Shown here one piece after another: positions 6,537 through 12,982 of a DNA stretch of 15,237 nt; position 1 is the stretch's first letter, and each line of letters opens with the position of its first letter. The DNA comes from Cyanobacteria bacterium UBA9971. GTDB lineage: Bacteria; Cyanobacteriota; Vampirovibrionia; Gastranaerophilales; UBA9971. The notes beneath the pieces are model-generated. The model did no database searches. It saw nothing but the letters and a program-made list of their open reading frames with translations, and was not told where the DNA came from. The DNA is taken from positions 695-15,931 of the forward strand of contig DNRP01000033.1 in NCBI GenBank assembly GCA_003499955.1, read 5' to 3'. The position numbers and the translations under genes are program-made.

Positions 6537-7293
6537 TCATTCCCAGTAAATAAAAGTATTTTCTAACATATGCGACAGATTCAGGGAAAAATGTACCCAT
6601 AAACTTTGATTTTTTCTTGTTAGATATTTCAACACCGTTACCTGTAGTTAAATATGCTCCACTTTCAGCAAAAATTTCACCTAATCCATATGGATCTAAA
6701 TTTTCTGGTGTGCTGTTTTGAGTGAGATATTTTACATTTTTAGAAGTATAATCATCATATTGATTATATATTTTAATGGATTGCGTTTTTCTTTCAGATA
6801 ATTTGTTTAAATCTTTTCTAACAGCATCTTTAAACCCATCCAATTGAGAAATATCTACATTTAACAACCTAGCAGCTTTATGTGTTAATTCATGTCCAAC
6901 AGCTCCTTTAGTTGCTCCTTTTGATAATTCGGGTTTTTCGCAAAATAATAAAAATTCAACAACTGTGCCATCATTACGTGTTGCAACTATAGAAGAAGCA
7001 GTTAAACATTGGTCATGTGTCATTTGAGTTCCGGGGCATAATTCGGTTTTTACCTGATTTTGTAAATAAGGACTATCCGGAAAAGCATCAGAAGCTTTAG
7101 GTGCAAGTCTTGTATTAGGATTGAATTTTTTCTTAATCTTATTAAAAATTGTTTTTGGATATTCAGTTAATCCTTCTGTTATTTCTTTTTCAAAAGTCTG
7201 GGTAACACCGTATGTTTTAAACGCAGGAATTTTTCTGCCTGTAAAAGAGGGCTTATACGGTTTTGTGTAATTTGTTAAAGTAATTGCGCTCAT
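6532..7293 (-). CDS. Putative HExxH zinc metallopeptidase (lethal factor/PPEP-like)
   Basis: A 253-residue protein from the ATG at 7293; a start four codons earlier (7305) is possible but has no Shine-Dalgarno site, whereas GGA lies ten bases before the chosen ATG. HELTH in GAVGHELTHKAA (134-138 in this numbering) is the HExxH zinc motif. About 70 residues later GEIFAESGAYL resembles the 'ELFAEAFAYY' segment that supplies the third, glutamate ligand in gluzincins of the anthrax-lethal-factor/Pro-Pro-endopeptidase group. There is no signal peptide or membrane segment. Instead the N-terminus reads MSAITLTNYTKPYKPSFTGRK, a PSFTG-type start that I associate, from memory, with many proteins of Melainabacteria-like genomes. 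Cysteines at about 86, 96 and 118 are not in a metal motif. The substrate is unknown. It converges on the dus gene with one base between the stops. Peptidase activity is inferred from the two motifs. Confidence 0.6.
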   Translation of the reverse strand: MSAITLTNYTKPYKPSFTGRKIPAFKTYGVTQTFEKEITEGLTEYPKTIFNKIKKKFNPNTRLAPKASDAFPDSPYLQNQVKTELCPGTQMTHDQCLTASSIVATRNDGTVVEFLLFCEKPELSKGATKGAVGHELTHKAARLLNVDISQLDGFKDAVRKDLNKLSERKTQSIKIYNQYDDYTSKNVKYLTQNSTPENLDPYGLGEIFAESGAYLTTGNGVEISNKKKSKFMGTFFPESVAYVRKYFYLLGMK

Positions 7294-7427
7294 TTTTAAT
7301 TCCATAAATCTTTTAACTACATCTATAAAACATGTGAAGCTAAAAAATTGTCTGAATTTTGAACAAAAGTAAAAATTAATCGTCCGGATAATTAAAAACT
7401 AAAAACTTAACATTTTGTTTAACCTAA

Positions 7428-7456
7428 TTGTTTTACAACATTGTTTAAGATATAAA
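7428..7456 (+). promoter_or_regulatory. Candidate sigma-70-type promoter of the nuo operon
   Basis: TTGTTT (7428-7433) and TATAAA (7451-7456) are 17 bases apart, the optimal distance. The -10 matches at five of six positions and the -35 at three. It would start transcription near 7463, about 120 bases before nuoA, leaving the hairpin at 7501-7549 in the leader. The region is AT-rich, so chance matches are likely. Confidence 0.35.
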
Positions 7457-7500
7457 TTTTATAAACGAAGAAAATGGGTAAGATGTTTCAACAAAAATTT

Positions 7501-7549
7501 GTTTTCGGCATGAATCTTCAATTATCTAATAAATATAGATTCCGAAAAC
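7501..7549 (+). promoter_or_regulatory. Long imperfect hairpin in the nuo leader
   Basis: GTTTTCG (7501-7507) pairs with CGAAAAC (7543-7549), and after a four-base bulge GAATCT (7512-7517) pairs with AGATTC (7537-7542), giving 13 base pairs around a 19-base AU-rich loop. A competing pairing exists: GGCAT (7507-7511) with ATGCC (7557-7561). The structure ends about 18 bases before the Shine-Dalgarno-like GTGAGGA at 7566-7572. It may stabilise or regulate the operon mRNA. No known riboswitch class was recognised. There is no T run, so it is not a terminator. Confidence 0.4.
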
Positions 7550-7585
7550 TGAAATTATGCCAAGAGTGAGGACACAAGATAAAAA

Positions 7586-7945
7586 ATGTACATATCGGGA
7601 TATGGAATTTTAATAGCATTTATATTATTTTCTTTCGCGTTTGCGGCGGCTGCTTTGATTATGTCGTTTCTGGTTCAGCCAAAAGCTCCGGGAATAAATA
7701 AAGAAAAGACTTATGAATGCGGAATGAAGCCTTTCGGTGATTCGAGAATTCAGTTTGATTTAAAATATTATCTTTACGCTTTGTTGTTTTTAATATTTGA
7801 TATCGAAGCTGTTTTTCTTTTTCCATGGGCTGTGAGTTATAATAAATTAGGTCTGTTTGCACTTGTAGAAGCTTTGATTTTTATAGGAATATTGGTGGTT
7901 GGGCTTGTGTACGCCTGGAAAAAAGATGCTTTAAAATGGCAATAA
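7586..7945 (+). CDS. nuoA: Complex I membrane subunit NuoA
   Basis: NuoA is a small three-helix subunit at the junction of the membrane and quinone-reducing arms of proton-pumping NADH:quinone oxidoreductase (NdhC in cyanobacteria). The 119-residue length is normal. Three hydrophobic segments lie at about 5-30, 60-82 and 88-111. The family signature is complete: YECGMKP at 43-49 in the loop that contacts the quinone channel, then FDLKYYLYALLFLIFDIEA with FDIEAVFLFPWA at 71-82 carrying the conserved acidic residues. The start follows GTGAGGA at a rather long distance (13 bases). It is the first gene of the operon; nuoB follows after 14 bp. Confidence 0.95.
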   Translation: MYISGYGILIAFILFSFAFAAAALIMSFLVQPKAPGINKEKTYECGMKPFGDSRIQFDLKYYLYALLFLIFDIEAVFLFPWAVSYNKLGLFALVEALIFIGILVVGLVYAWKKDALKWQ

Positions 7946-7959
7946 TATAGGAATAAACA

Positions 7960-8583
7960 ATGCAGATAATTATAACAGCGGTAGATTTTATATATAACTG
8001 GGGAAGGTCTAATTCTCTTTGGCCTTTGACTTATGCGCCTGCATGTTGCGGAATTGAAATGATTTCAGCCAGTGCGGCTACTTTTGATATAGCAAGATTC
8101 GGCTCGGAAGTCTTTAGAGCTACACCGCGTCAGGCTGATTTAATGATTACTGCGGGAACTATTACACACAAAATGGCACCTGCTTTAATTCGTCTTTACG
8201 AGCAAATGCCCGAACCTAAATATGTAATCGCCATGGGTGCTTGCACAATAACAGGCGGAATGTTTGAAAATGACTCTTATTCTGTGGTTAGAGGAGTAGA
8301 TAGACTGGTTCCTGTTGACGTGTATTTGCCTGGATGTCCTCCAAGGCCGGAAGCGCTTCTTGATGCAATAATAAAACTTCAAAAACAAATAAAAACAGAG
8401 ACTATATTGGATAGACAAAAATATTTGGAAGCACATAAGCCTAGGGTTATGCTTTCTGATGATGAAAATTGTGAAGTTGTACTGCCTAATCCAGAGTTTG
8501 AAATTATTCATTGGGGTGTTCAAAAAATGGGATATAGTAATTGTCATTGCGAGGAAGCACGAAGTGCTGACGTGGCAATCTAA
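7960..8583 (+). CDS. nuoB: Complex I [4Fe-4S] subunit NuoB with repeat-derived C-terminus
   Basis: NuoB holds cluster N2, the last iron-sulfur cluster before quinone (NdhK in cyanobacteria). All four ligands are present: the tandem C29-C30 in [10 protein letters not shown]95 in GACTITGG and C126 in PGCPPRPEA. The core (1-150) follows the family closely, including [11 protein letters not shown] and [18 protein letters not shown]. The protein is 207 residues. Its last 13, [13 protein letters not shown], are the translation of a dispersed palindromic repeat (8542-8583) whose final TAA is the stop codon. The insertion has thus replaced the ancestral end, adding two cysteines (195 and 197) unlikely to matter for N2. 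AGGA precedes the ATG. nuoC starts 28 bp downstream. Function should be intact, since the tail lies well outside the conserved core. Confidence 0.95.
   Translation: MQIIITAVDFIYNWGRSNSLWPLTYAPACCGIEMISASAATFDIARFGSEVFRATPRQADLMITAGTITHKMAPALIRLYEQMPEPKYVIAMGACTITGGMFENDSYSVVRGVDRLVPVDVYLPGCPPRPEALLDAIIKLQKQIKTETILDRQKYLEAHKPRVMLSDDENCEVVLPNPEFEIIHWGVQKMGYSNCHCEEARSADVAI
8542..8583 (+). repeat. Palindromic interspersed repeat, copy 1 (inside nuoB 3' end)
   Basis: A 42-bp element begins TGTCATTGCGA and ends GACGTGGCAATCTAA. Its outer ends are inverted (ATTGC 8546-8550 against GCAAT 8575-8579) and a perfect inner hairpin AGCAC-GAA-GTGCT lies at 8556-8568. The ends are identical to those of the second copy at 10278-10358: 11 shared bases on the left and 15 on the right. 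The form (TCATTGCGAGG...GTGGCAATC) is a REP/MITE-like sequence type that recurs in many bacterial genomes, often at gene ends. Confidence 0.85.
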
Positions 8584-8611
8584 TACCTTATAATAAATAA
8601 CGGAGAAAATC

Positions 8612-9079
8612 GTGACTGAAACAGTTAATAATATAATAATTGACGAAAAATTCGAGGTAAAACACCTTGATAAAACTTCTGATGATATCGAAGTAATTGA
8701 TGTATCAAAAAATAAGCTGATTGAGCTTGCTACATACCTTAAAATGCATATAAATACACAATTCAATATGCTGCTCTCCGTTAGCGGAGTTGATAAGGCT
8801 GATTGTTTTGAAGTCGTTTACCATTTATATTCAACTGTTTTCAATAAAAAACTGATTTTAAAAGTCAGACTGGATAAAGAAAATCCTGCTGTAGAAAGCT
8901 TAAACGGATTATATTCCGCGGCTGACTGGCATGAAAGAGAAACTTATGATTTATTAGGAATAAATTTTAATAACCATCCGAATTTAGAAAGAATTTTGCT
9001 CCCGAAAGACTGGATTGGTCATCCTTTAAGAAAAGATTATGTTAATAATGATAAAAGATTAAGTTGGAACGAAAGATAA
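8612..9079 (+). CDS. nuoC: Complex I subunit NuoC (30-kDa type)
   Basis: NuoC is a structural subunit of the peripheral arm that packs against NuoD (NdhJ in cyanobacteria). The 155-residue protein carries the family signature near its C-terminus: ADWHERETYDLLGINFNNHP at 104-123, followed by RILLPKDWIGHPLRKDY at 127-143. The N-terminal part (about 25-90) has the expected alpha/beta pattern ending in 'LILKVRLDKENPAVESL'. The start is GTG at 8612, supported by GGAG eight bases upstream; there is no better ATG before the conserved region. The gene is separate from nuoD, not fused as in enterobacteria. Its TAA overlaps the ATG of nuoD by one base (TAATG), which indicates coupled translation and equal dosage. 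Confidence 0.93.
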   Translation: MTETVNNIIIDEKFEVKHLDKTSDDIEVIDVSKNKLIELATYLKMHINTQFNMLLSVSGVDKADCFEVVYHLYSTVFNKKLILKVRLDKENPAVESLNGLYSAADWHERETYDLLGINFNNHPNLERILLPKDWIGHPLRKDYVNNDKRLSWNER

Positions 9080-10272
9080 TGGCATTAGAAAGCACTTTAA
9101 ATAAAGAAATGATCATAAATGTCGGACCTCAACACCCCAGCACTCATGGGGTTTTAAGGCTTGTAATGACTCTTGAGGGCGAAATAATTAAAGATACAAA
9201 ACCTGTAATCGGGTATTTGCACAGAGGACTGGAAAAACTTGCCGAAAGCAGGAATTATTTCCAGTATTTGCCGATGGTTGACAGAGTAGACTATTTATCA
9301 AGTTTCTTTTGCTCTGCGGCATTTTGTTATGCCGTAGAATCAATAGCCGGACTTAAAGTTCCTAAAAGAGCCGAATATATCAGGCTTATCACAATGGAAT
9401 TTAACAGAATCACTTCTCATTTAATGTGGCTTACAGCTTTTTTATTGGATTTAGGAGCTACAACTCCTATGTTTTATGCGTTTAGAGAAAGAGAAGATAT
9501 CGTCAAACTCTTTGAAGAACTCACCGGACAGCGAATGATGTACAATTTTTATACATTTGGCGGGGTAAAAAAAGACTTGCCAGAGGGTTGGATGACAAAA
9601 GCCGTTGATTTATGCAAATCAATGCCAAAAATGTTTGATGAATACGAAGCAATCATCACTAAAAATCCTATATTTATGGAAAGAACAAAAGGTGTTGGAG
9701 TTTTAACTCAAAAAATGGCTGCCGATTATGCAATTACAGGAGCAAATATCAGGGGATCAGGGATTGATTTTGATTTAAGAAAAACAAATCCTTATTCTGT
9801 TTATGATGAAATTGATTTCAAGACGCATCTTGCTGAAAATGGCGACAGTTACGACAGATACATGGTAAGAATCGCTGAAATGCGCGAATCTGTCAAAATT
9901 ATTGAGCAAGCCTTAAAACAAATTCCGGGTGGAACGCCGGAAAGATTAAAAGTTAAAAGCGTAAACTGCGGCTGCAAAAAAGAAGACTGTGAATTTTGCG
10001 GTTTTGACGTGCAGCTTGTGGGAAAAAAATTAAATGCGGCAGTGTTTAAACCTCCTGTAGGTGAAGTAATCTCGATGATTGAAGCGCCAAGAGGGGTTAT
10101 AACTTGCTATGTGGTAAGCGATGGAACAAACAAGCCTTACAGAGTAAAATGGAGAACACCTTCATTCTCTTCGGTTCAGTTGTTGCCGGAACTGATAAAA
10201 GGCAAGAATTATTCTGATTTAATGCCGATTTTTGGAAGTCTTGACGTTGTGCTTCCAGAAGTTGACCGATAA
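9079..10272 (+). CDS. nuoD: Complex I quinone-site subunit NuoD with an extra Cys cluster
   Basis: NuoD (49-kDa type, NdhH in cyanobacteria) forms most of the quinone-binding pocket and descends from the [NiFe]-hydrogenase large subunit. I take the ATG at 9079 (397 residues), which overlaps the nuoC stop as TAATG; an upstream TTG at 9064 is possible. Signatures are GPQHPSTHGVLRLV at 16-29 with the quinone-site histidine, YLHRGLEK at 46-53, VDYLSS at 70-75 with the conserved tyrosine, and the terminal GSLDVVLPEVDR. Length is normal. The odd part is residues 296-307, N-CGC-KKED-C-EF-C, giving C297, C299, C304 and C307 in the region before PVGEVISMIEAPRG where most family members have an aspartate/proline/lysine-rich linker without cysteines. 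This could bind zinc or an iron-sulfur cluster. A repeat element follows the stop by five bases. Confidence 0.95.
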   Translation: MALESTLNKEMIINVGPQHPSTHGVLRLVMTLEGEIIKDTKPVIGYLHRGLEKLAESRNYFQYLPMVDRVDYLSSFFCSAAFCYAVESIAGLKVPKRAEYIRLITMEFNRITSHLMWLTAFLLDLGATTPMFYAFREREDIVKLFEELTGQRMMYNFYTFGGVKKDLPEGWMTKAVDLCKSMPKMFDEYEAIITKNPIFMERTKGVGVLTQKMAADYAITGANIRGSGIDFDLRKTNPYSVYDEIDFKTHLAENGDSYDRYMVRIAEMRESVKIIEQALKQIPGGTPERLKVKSVNCGCKKEDCEFCGFDVQLVGKKLNAAVFKPPVGEVISMIEAPRGVITCYVVSDGTNKPYRVKWRTPSFSSVQLLPELIKGKNYSDLMPIFGSLDVVLPEVDR

Positions 10273-10277
10273 CTCCC

Positions 10278-10358
10278 TGTCATTGCGAAGGGTACCCGCT
10301 TTTTTGATTAAATATCAAAAAAGGAGGGGGCAACTTTAGCCTCGACGTGGCAATCTAA
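10278..10358 (+). repeat. Palindromic interspersed repeat, copy 2 (nuoD-nuoH gap)
   Basis: An 81-bp element with the same ends as copy 1, TGTCATTGCGA and GACGTGGCAATCTAA, in the same orientation. Its middle differs and is longer by 39 bp: CTTTTTTGAT (10299-10308) pairs perfectly with ATCAAAAAAG (10314-10323) around TAAAT. CCC at 10295-10297 can extend the stem with the G run at 10326-10330. It fills most of the 103-bp gap between nuoD and nuoH. It also contains GGAGGGGG, which resembles a Shine-Dalgarno site but has no start codon at a suitable distance; the true site for nuoH is AAGGATA just before 10376. Confidence 0.8.
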
Positions 10359-10375
10359 AACAAAAAGGATAGATA

Positions 10376-11503
10376 ATGCACGATATTTACATAGAAATAT
10401 TTAATAAACTGGGAATACCAACGGTTTTGGCAGAAATTACATGGCCTGTGATTCCGTTTATTTTTGTGGCTATTTTATTGATTTTAGTTGTAATATTCCT
10501 TGTTTTGATGGAAAGAAAAGTTCTCGCGTGGCTTACCGTAAGAAAAGGACCAAACAGAGTCGGACCTTTCGGTTTTTTCCAAACCATTGCGGATGCTATT
10601 AAGCTTCTTTGCAAAGAAGATATTATGTCTAAAGACACAAATAAGATTCTTTTCACTCTTGCGCCAATGATAGTGTTTGCTCCGATAATGATTATATATG
10701 GATTGATGCCGTTTACCGAAAAATTTGTTGCTATTAACCTTGCGGCGGGATTGTTTCTGGTTTTTGCTCTTTCTTCAATCACTACTGTAGGCATAGTTCT
10801 TGCCGGTTGGGCAAGCAATAACAAGTATTCGCTGCTTGGGGGAATGCGCTCGGCGGCTCAGGCTATAAGCTATGAGATTCCTCTTGTGATTGCCGTGTTA
10901 AGTATAGCAGTTCTTGCGGGAACACTGAACCTTTCTGATATTGTAATAGCGCAGGCCGGAGGGTTTTCTGACGGAGCGTTTTTTAGCTGGAATGTCTTTA
11001 GCTGGAACATAATACCTGCTTTTATAGGCTTTGTGGTGTTTTTTATATGTTCAATCGCTGAAGTTAACAGAATTCCTTTTGATTTGCCGGAAGCTGAAAG
11101 TGAACTGGTAAGCGGTTACAACACAGAATATTCCGGCATGAAGTTCGCTCTATTCTTTCTAGCAGAATATGCGGCGATGTTTATAATGAGTGTTTTAATA
11201 GTTACGCTGTTTTTAGGCGGGTATTTATCGCCATTTAGCGATTACCTGTCAGTAACTTTATTCCAAAACATCATACATAACCAGAATATTCTCTATATTT
11301 TTATGCATATTGAACAGGGGTTCTGGCTTATAGCAAAAACATATTTTGTAATCTTTATTATTATATGGATTAGGGCTACTTTGCCAAGGTTAAGAGCTGA
11401 CCAGTTAATGTCTTTCGCATGGAAATTCCTTTTACCTCTTTCTCTGGTTAATTTGACGATTGTCGCTGTGTTTAAATACTTTTCAACACTAATGAACGGA
11501 TAA
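10376..11503 (+). CDS. nuoH: Complex I membrane subunit NuoH
   Basis: NuoH (ND1 type, NdhA in cyanobacteria) seals the quinone channel and starts the proton path in the membrane arm. At 375 residues it is slightly longer than many relatives. Conserved segments are LMERKVLAWLTVRKGPNRVG at 44-63, the first loop with FQTIADAIKLLCKED at 68-82, GGMRSAAQAISYEIPL at 155-170, and AEVNRIPFDLPEAESELVSG at 228-247 followed by YNTEYSGMKF, the acidic quinone-channel loop. About eight hydrophobic helices are visible. A 55-60-residue stretch near 285-320 (ending IEQGFWLIAKTYFVIF) is typical of the last helices. The ATG follows AAGGATA. Its stop is 5 bp before nuoI. Because of the repeat before it, it may be the first gene of a second mRNA segment. 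Confidence 0.95.
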   Translation: MHDIYIEIFNKLGIPTVLAEITWPVIPFIFVAILLILVVIFLVLMERKVLAWLTVRKGPNRVGPFGFFQTIADAIKLLCKEDIMSKDTNKILFTLAPMIVFAPIMIIYGLMPFTEKFVAINLAAGLFLVFALSSITTVGIVLAGWASNNKYSLLGGMRSAAQAISYEIPLVIAVLSIAVLAGTLNLSDIVIAQAGGFSDGAFFSWNVFSWNIIPAFIGFVVFFICSIAEVNRIPFDLPEAESELVSGYNTEYSGMKFALFFLAEYAAMFIMSVLIVTLFLGGYLSPFSDYLSVTLFQNIIHNQNILYIFMHIEQGFWLIAKTYFVIFIIIWIRATLPRLRADQLMSFAWKFLLPLSLVNLTIVAVFKYFSTLMNG

Positions 11504-11508
11504 TAATT

Positions 11509-11985
11509 ATGAAAAAAATAGTTAATAAAACTGTAAGCGGAATAATTGAAATAGCAAGAGGTATGTTTACCATACTTAAACATGCGTTCAGACCTGCTAT
11601 TACATTGGAATATCCTGAAAAAAAACCTATACTTTCTTCAAGAATAAGAGGTAAACTTGCGCTTACTACTAATCAAGAAGGAAATTTGAATTGTGTAGGC
11701 TGTATGTCCTGTACAAAAGTTTGCCCATGCGGCGATTTAATTCAGATTGAATCCTCTAAAGATGAAAATAATAAACCGGTAGTTAATAAATTCACGATTG
11801 ATATAGGAAGATGTATATTCTGCGGTAATTGTACACAGGCTTGTCCTAAAGATGCGCTTATAATGACAGATGAATACGAACTTGCGGATTATTCCAGAGA
11901 ATCTCTGGTGTTTGACAAAGATAAATTGATGCTTTCTCCTGAAGAATCAGCAAATTGGAGAGATAAAAAAGAACGGGACAGTTGA
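11509..11985 (+). CDS. nuoI: Complex I 2x[4Fe-4S] ferredoxin-like subunit NuoI
   Basis: NuoI (NdhI in cyanobacteria) carries clusters N6a and N6b, which pass electrons to N2 in NuoB. The 158-residue protein has both ferredoxin motifs intact: C62, C65, C68 and C72 in CVGCMSCTKVCP, and C102, C105, C108 and C112 in CIFCGNCTQACP. A ninth cysteine, C74, follows the first motif in CPCGD where many relatives have another small residue. The amphipathic N-terminal helix that lies on the membrane is visible (about 8-30), followed by TLEYPEKKP, the family's 'T.EYP' pattern. There is no strong Shine-Dalgarno site, and only five bases separate it from nuoH, so coupling is likely. Confidence 0.95.
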   Translation: MKKIVNKTVSGIIEIARGMFTILKHAFRPAITLEYPEKKPILSSRIRGKLALTTNQEGNLNCVGCMSCTKVCPCGDLIQIESSKDENNKPVVNKFTIDIGRCIFCGNCTQACPKDALIMTDEYELADYSRESLVFDKDKLMLSPEESANWRDKKERDS

Positions 11986-12018
11986 TTAATAAAAACGGTG
12001 TTGAGGTTTTAAGTTGTT

Positions 12019-12609
12019 ATGGACATAATTTATAATTTATTTTTCTATGCTATAGCTTTTGTGCTTGTAATTGCAGCTCTGAGCGTTGTGTTTTTGCCAA
12101 GAATCGTGTACTCCGCAGTATCAATGATTCTGGCTTTCATTTCAGTAGCAGGGATTTTTGTATTATTAAACGCGGATTTTGTTGCTATATCTCAAATAAT
12201 GATTTATGCGGTCGGCATAACAATTATTATGATTTTTGCAATTATGCTTACCGGAAGGGTTTCCGAGAAAAAACTCTGGATTGCTTTCGCGCCGAGGACA
12301 TTGTTTGCTTTTGCCATAGCAGGAGTCTTTTTTGTTACGATTTTATTCACTGTAACAAACGGATTCAAGTCTTTAGCAAGGGAAAGCAGCATATTTTCAA
12401 CTACATTGCCTTCTATAGAAACAATAGAAACTTTGCAAACGCAAGGAACCACAGGAATTATCGGCAAAGCGCTGTTTACAAAATATGTTTTACCGTTTGA
12501 AATTTTGTCTTTATTATTGCTGGCTGCAATTCTAGGGGCAGTAGTTATGGCAAAAAAAGACAGAGATAATCTTATCAACCCTACAACACGACTAATCGAG
12601 GAAGATTAA
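12019..12609 (+). CDS. nuoJ: Complex I membrane subunit NuoJ
   Basis: NuoJ (ND6 type, NdhG in cyanobacteria) is a five-helix subunit of the membrane arm near the quinone site. The 196-residue protein has hydrophobic segments at about 4-26, 31-52, 58-78, 93-112 and 153-176. The conserved NADFVAISQIMIYAVGITIIMIFAIML stretch at 51-77 contains the glycine pi-bulge helix of the family. The loop between helices 4 and 5 (about 115-150) is polar and little conserved. GAGG precedes the ATG at 12019. nuoK begins one base after its stop, with the Shine-Dalgarno GAGGA inside the last codons of nuoJ. Confidence 0.92.
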   Translation: MDIIYNLFFYAIAFVLVIAALSVVFLPRIVYSAVSMILAFISVAGIFVLLNADFVAISQIMIYAVGITIIMIFAIMLTGRVSEKKLWIAFAPRTLFAFAIAGVFFVTILFTVTNGFKSLARESSIFSTTLPSIETIETLQTQGTTGIIGKALFTKYVLPFEILSLLLLAAILGAVVMAKKDRDNLINPTTRLIEED

Positions 12610-12610
12610 T

Positions 12611-12949
12611 ATGAACATAGAAGTTATTTTAAAGATTTTTAATGTGGGATTAACTCATTATTTAATATTAGGGGCTATTTTATTCTGCATAGGCATACTG
12701 GGATTGATTATTTCAAGAAATATTATCCGTGTGCTTATGTCCATAGAGATTTTACTATGCGCGATAAATATAAATTTTGTCGCGTTTGCAAATTATAATG
12801 ATATCAATAATTTACAGGGGCAAGTTTTTGCAATATTTATAATGGCTGTTGCTGCTGCGGAAGCCGCCTTAGGGCTTGCCATTCTTCTTTCGCTCTATAG
12901 AAATAAACCTACAGTTGATACGGAAGAAATGAAAGAACTTAAAGGATAA
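12611..12949 (+). CDS. nuoK: Complex I membrane subunit NuoK
   Basis: NuoK (ND4L type, NdhE in cyanobacteria) is a three-helix subunit in the first part of the proton path. The 112-residue protein is about ten residues longer than the commonest length because of a polar C-terminal tail. Helices lie at about 17-34, 40-61 and 72-96. Two buried glutamates essential in the family are present: E46 in MSIEILLCAIN and E84 in AVAAAEAALGLAI. LSRN-like SRNIIRVLMSIE and NINFVAF also match. It overlaps neither neighbour and is followed by a 33-bp gap before nuoL. Confidence 0.95.
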   Translation: MNIEVILKIFNVGLTHYLILGAILFCIGILGLIISRNIIRVLMSIEILLCAININFVAFANYNDINNLQGQVFAIFIMAVAAAEAALGLAILLSLYRNKPTVDTEEMKELKG

Positions 12950-12982
12950 AAATAGAAAAATTTTTAGGAGTGTTAAAATATA

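Noticed and set aside
8185..8766. 193-codon open frame on the - strand
   Set aside because: It lies opposite nuoB and nuoC, both of which have complete family signatures; its cysteine- and phenylalanine-rich translation is that of an antisense shadow.
9064..9078. TTG start for nuoD five codons upstream
   Set aside because: The ATG at 9079 overlaps the nuoC stop as TAATG, with a GGAACGAAAG stretch upstream, which is the more usual coupled start.
10323..10330. GGAGGGGG as a ribosome binding site
   Set aside because: It lies inside the repeat about 45 bases before the nuoH ATG, with no start codon at a proper distance and no frame of interest following.
8542..10358. CRISPR or insertion sequence
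   Set aside because: Only two copies with different interiors, no regular spacing, and no transposase gene between or beside them; nuoC and nuoD fill the interval.
10387..10824. 145-codon open frame on the - strand
   Set aside because: Antisense to the conserved start of nuoH; no motif and no ribosome binding site.
12204..12578. 124-codon open frame on the - strand
   Set aside because: Antisense to nuoJ with composition explained by the hydrophobic codons of the + strand.
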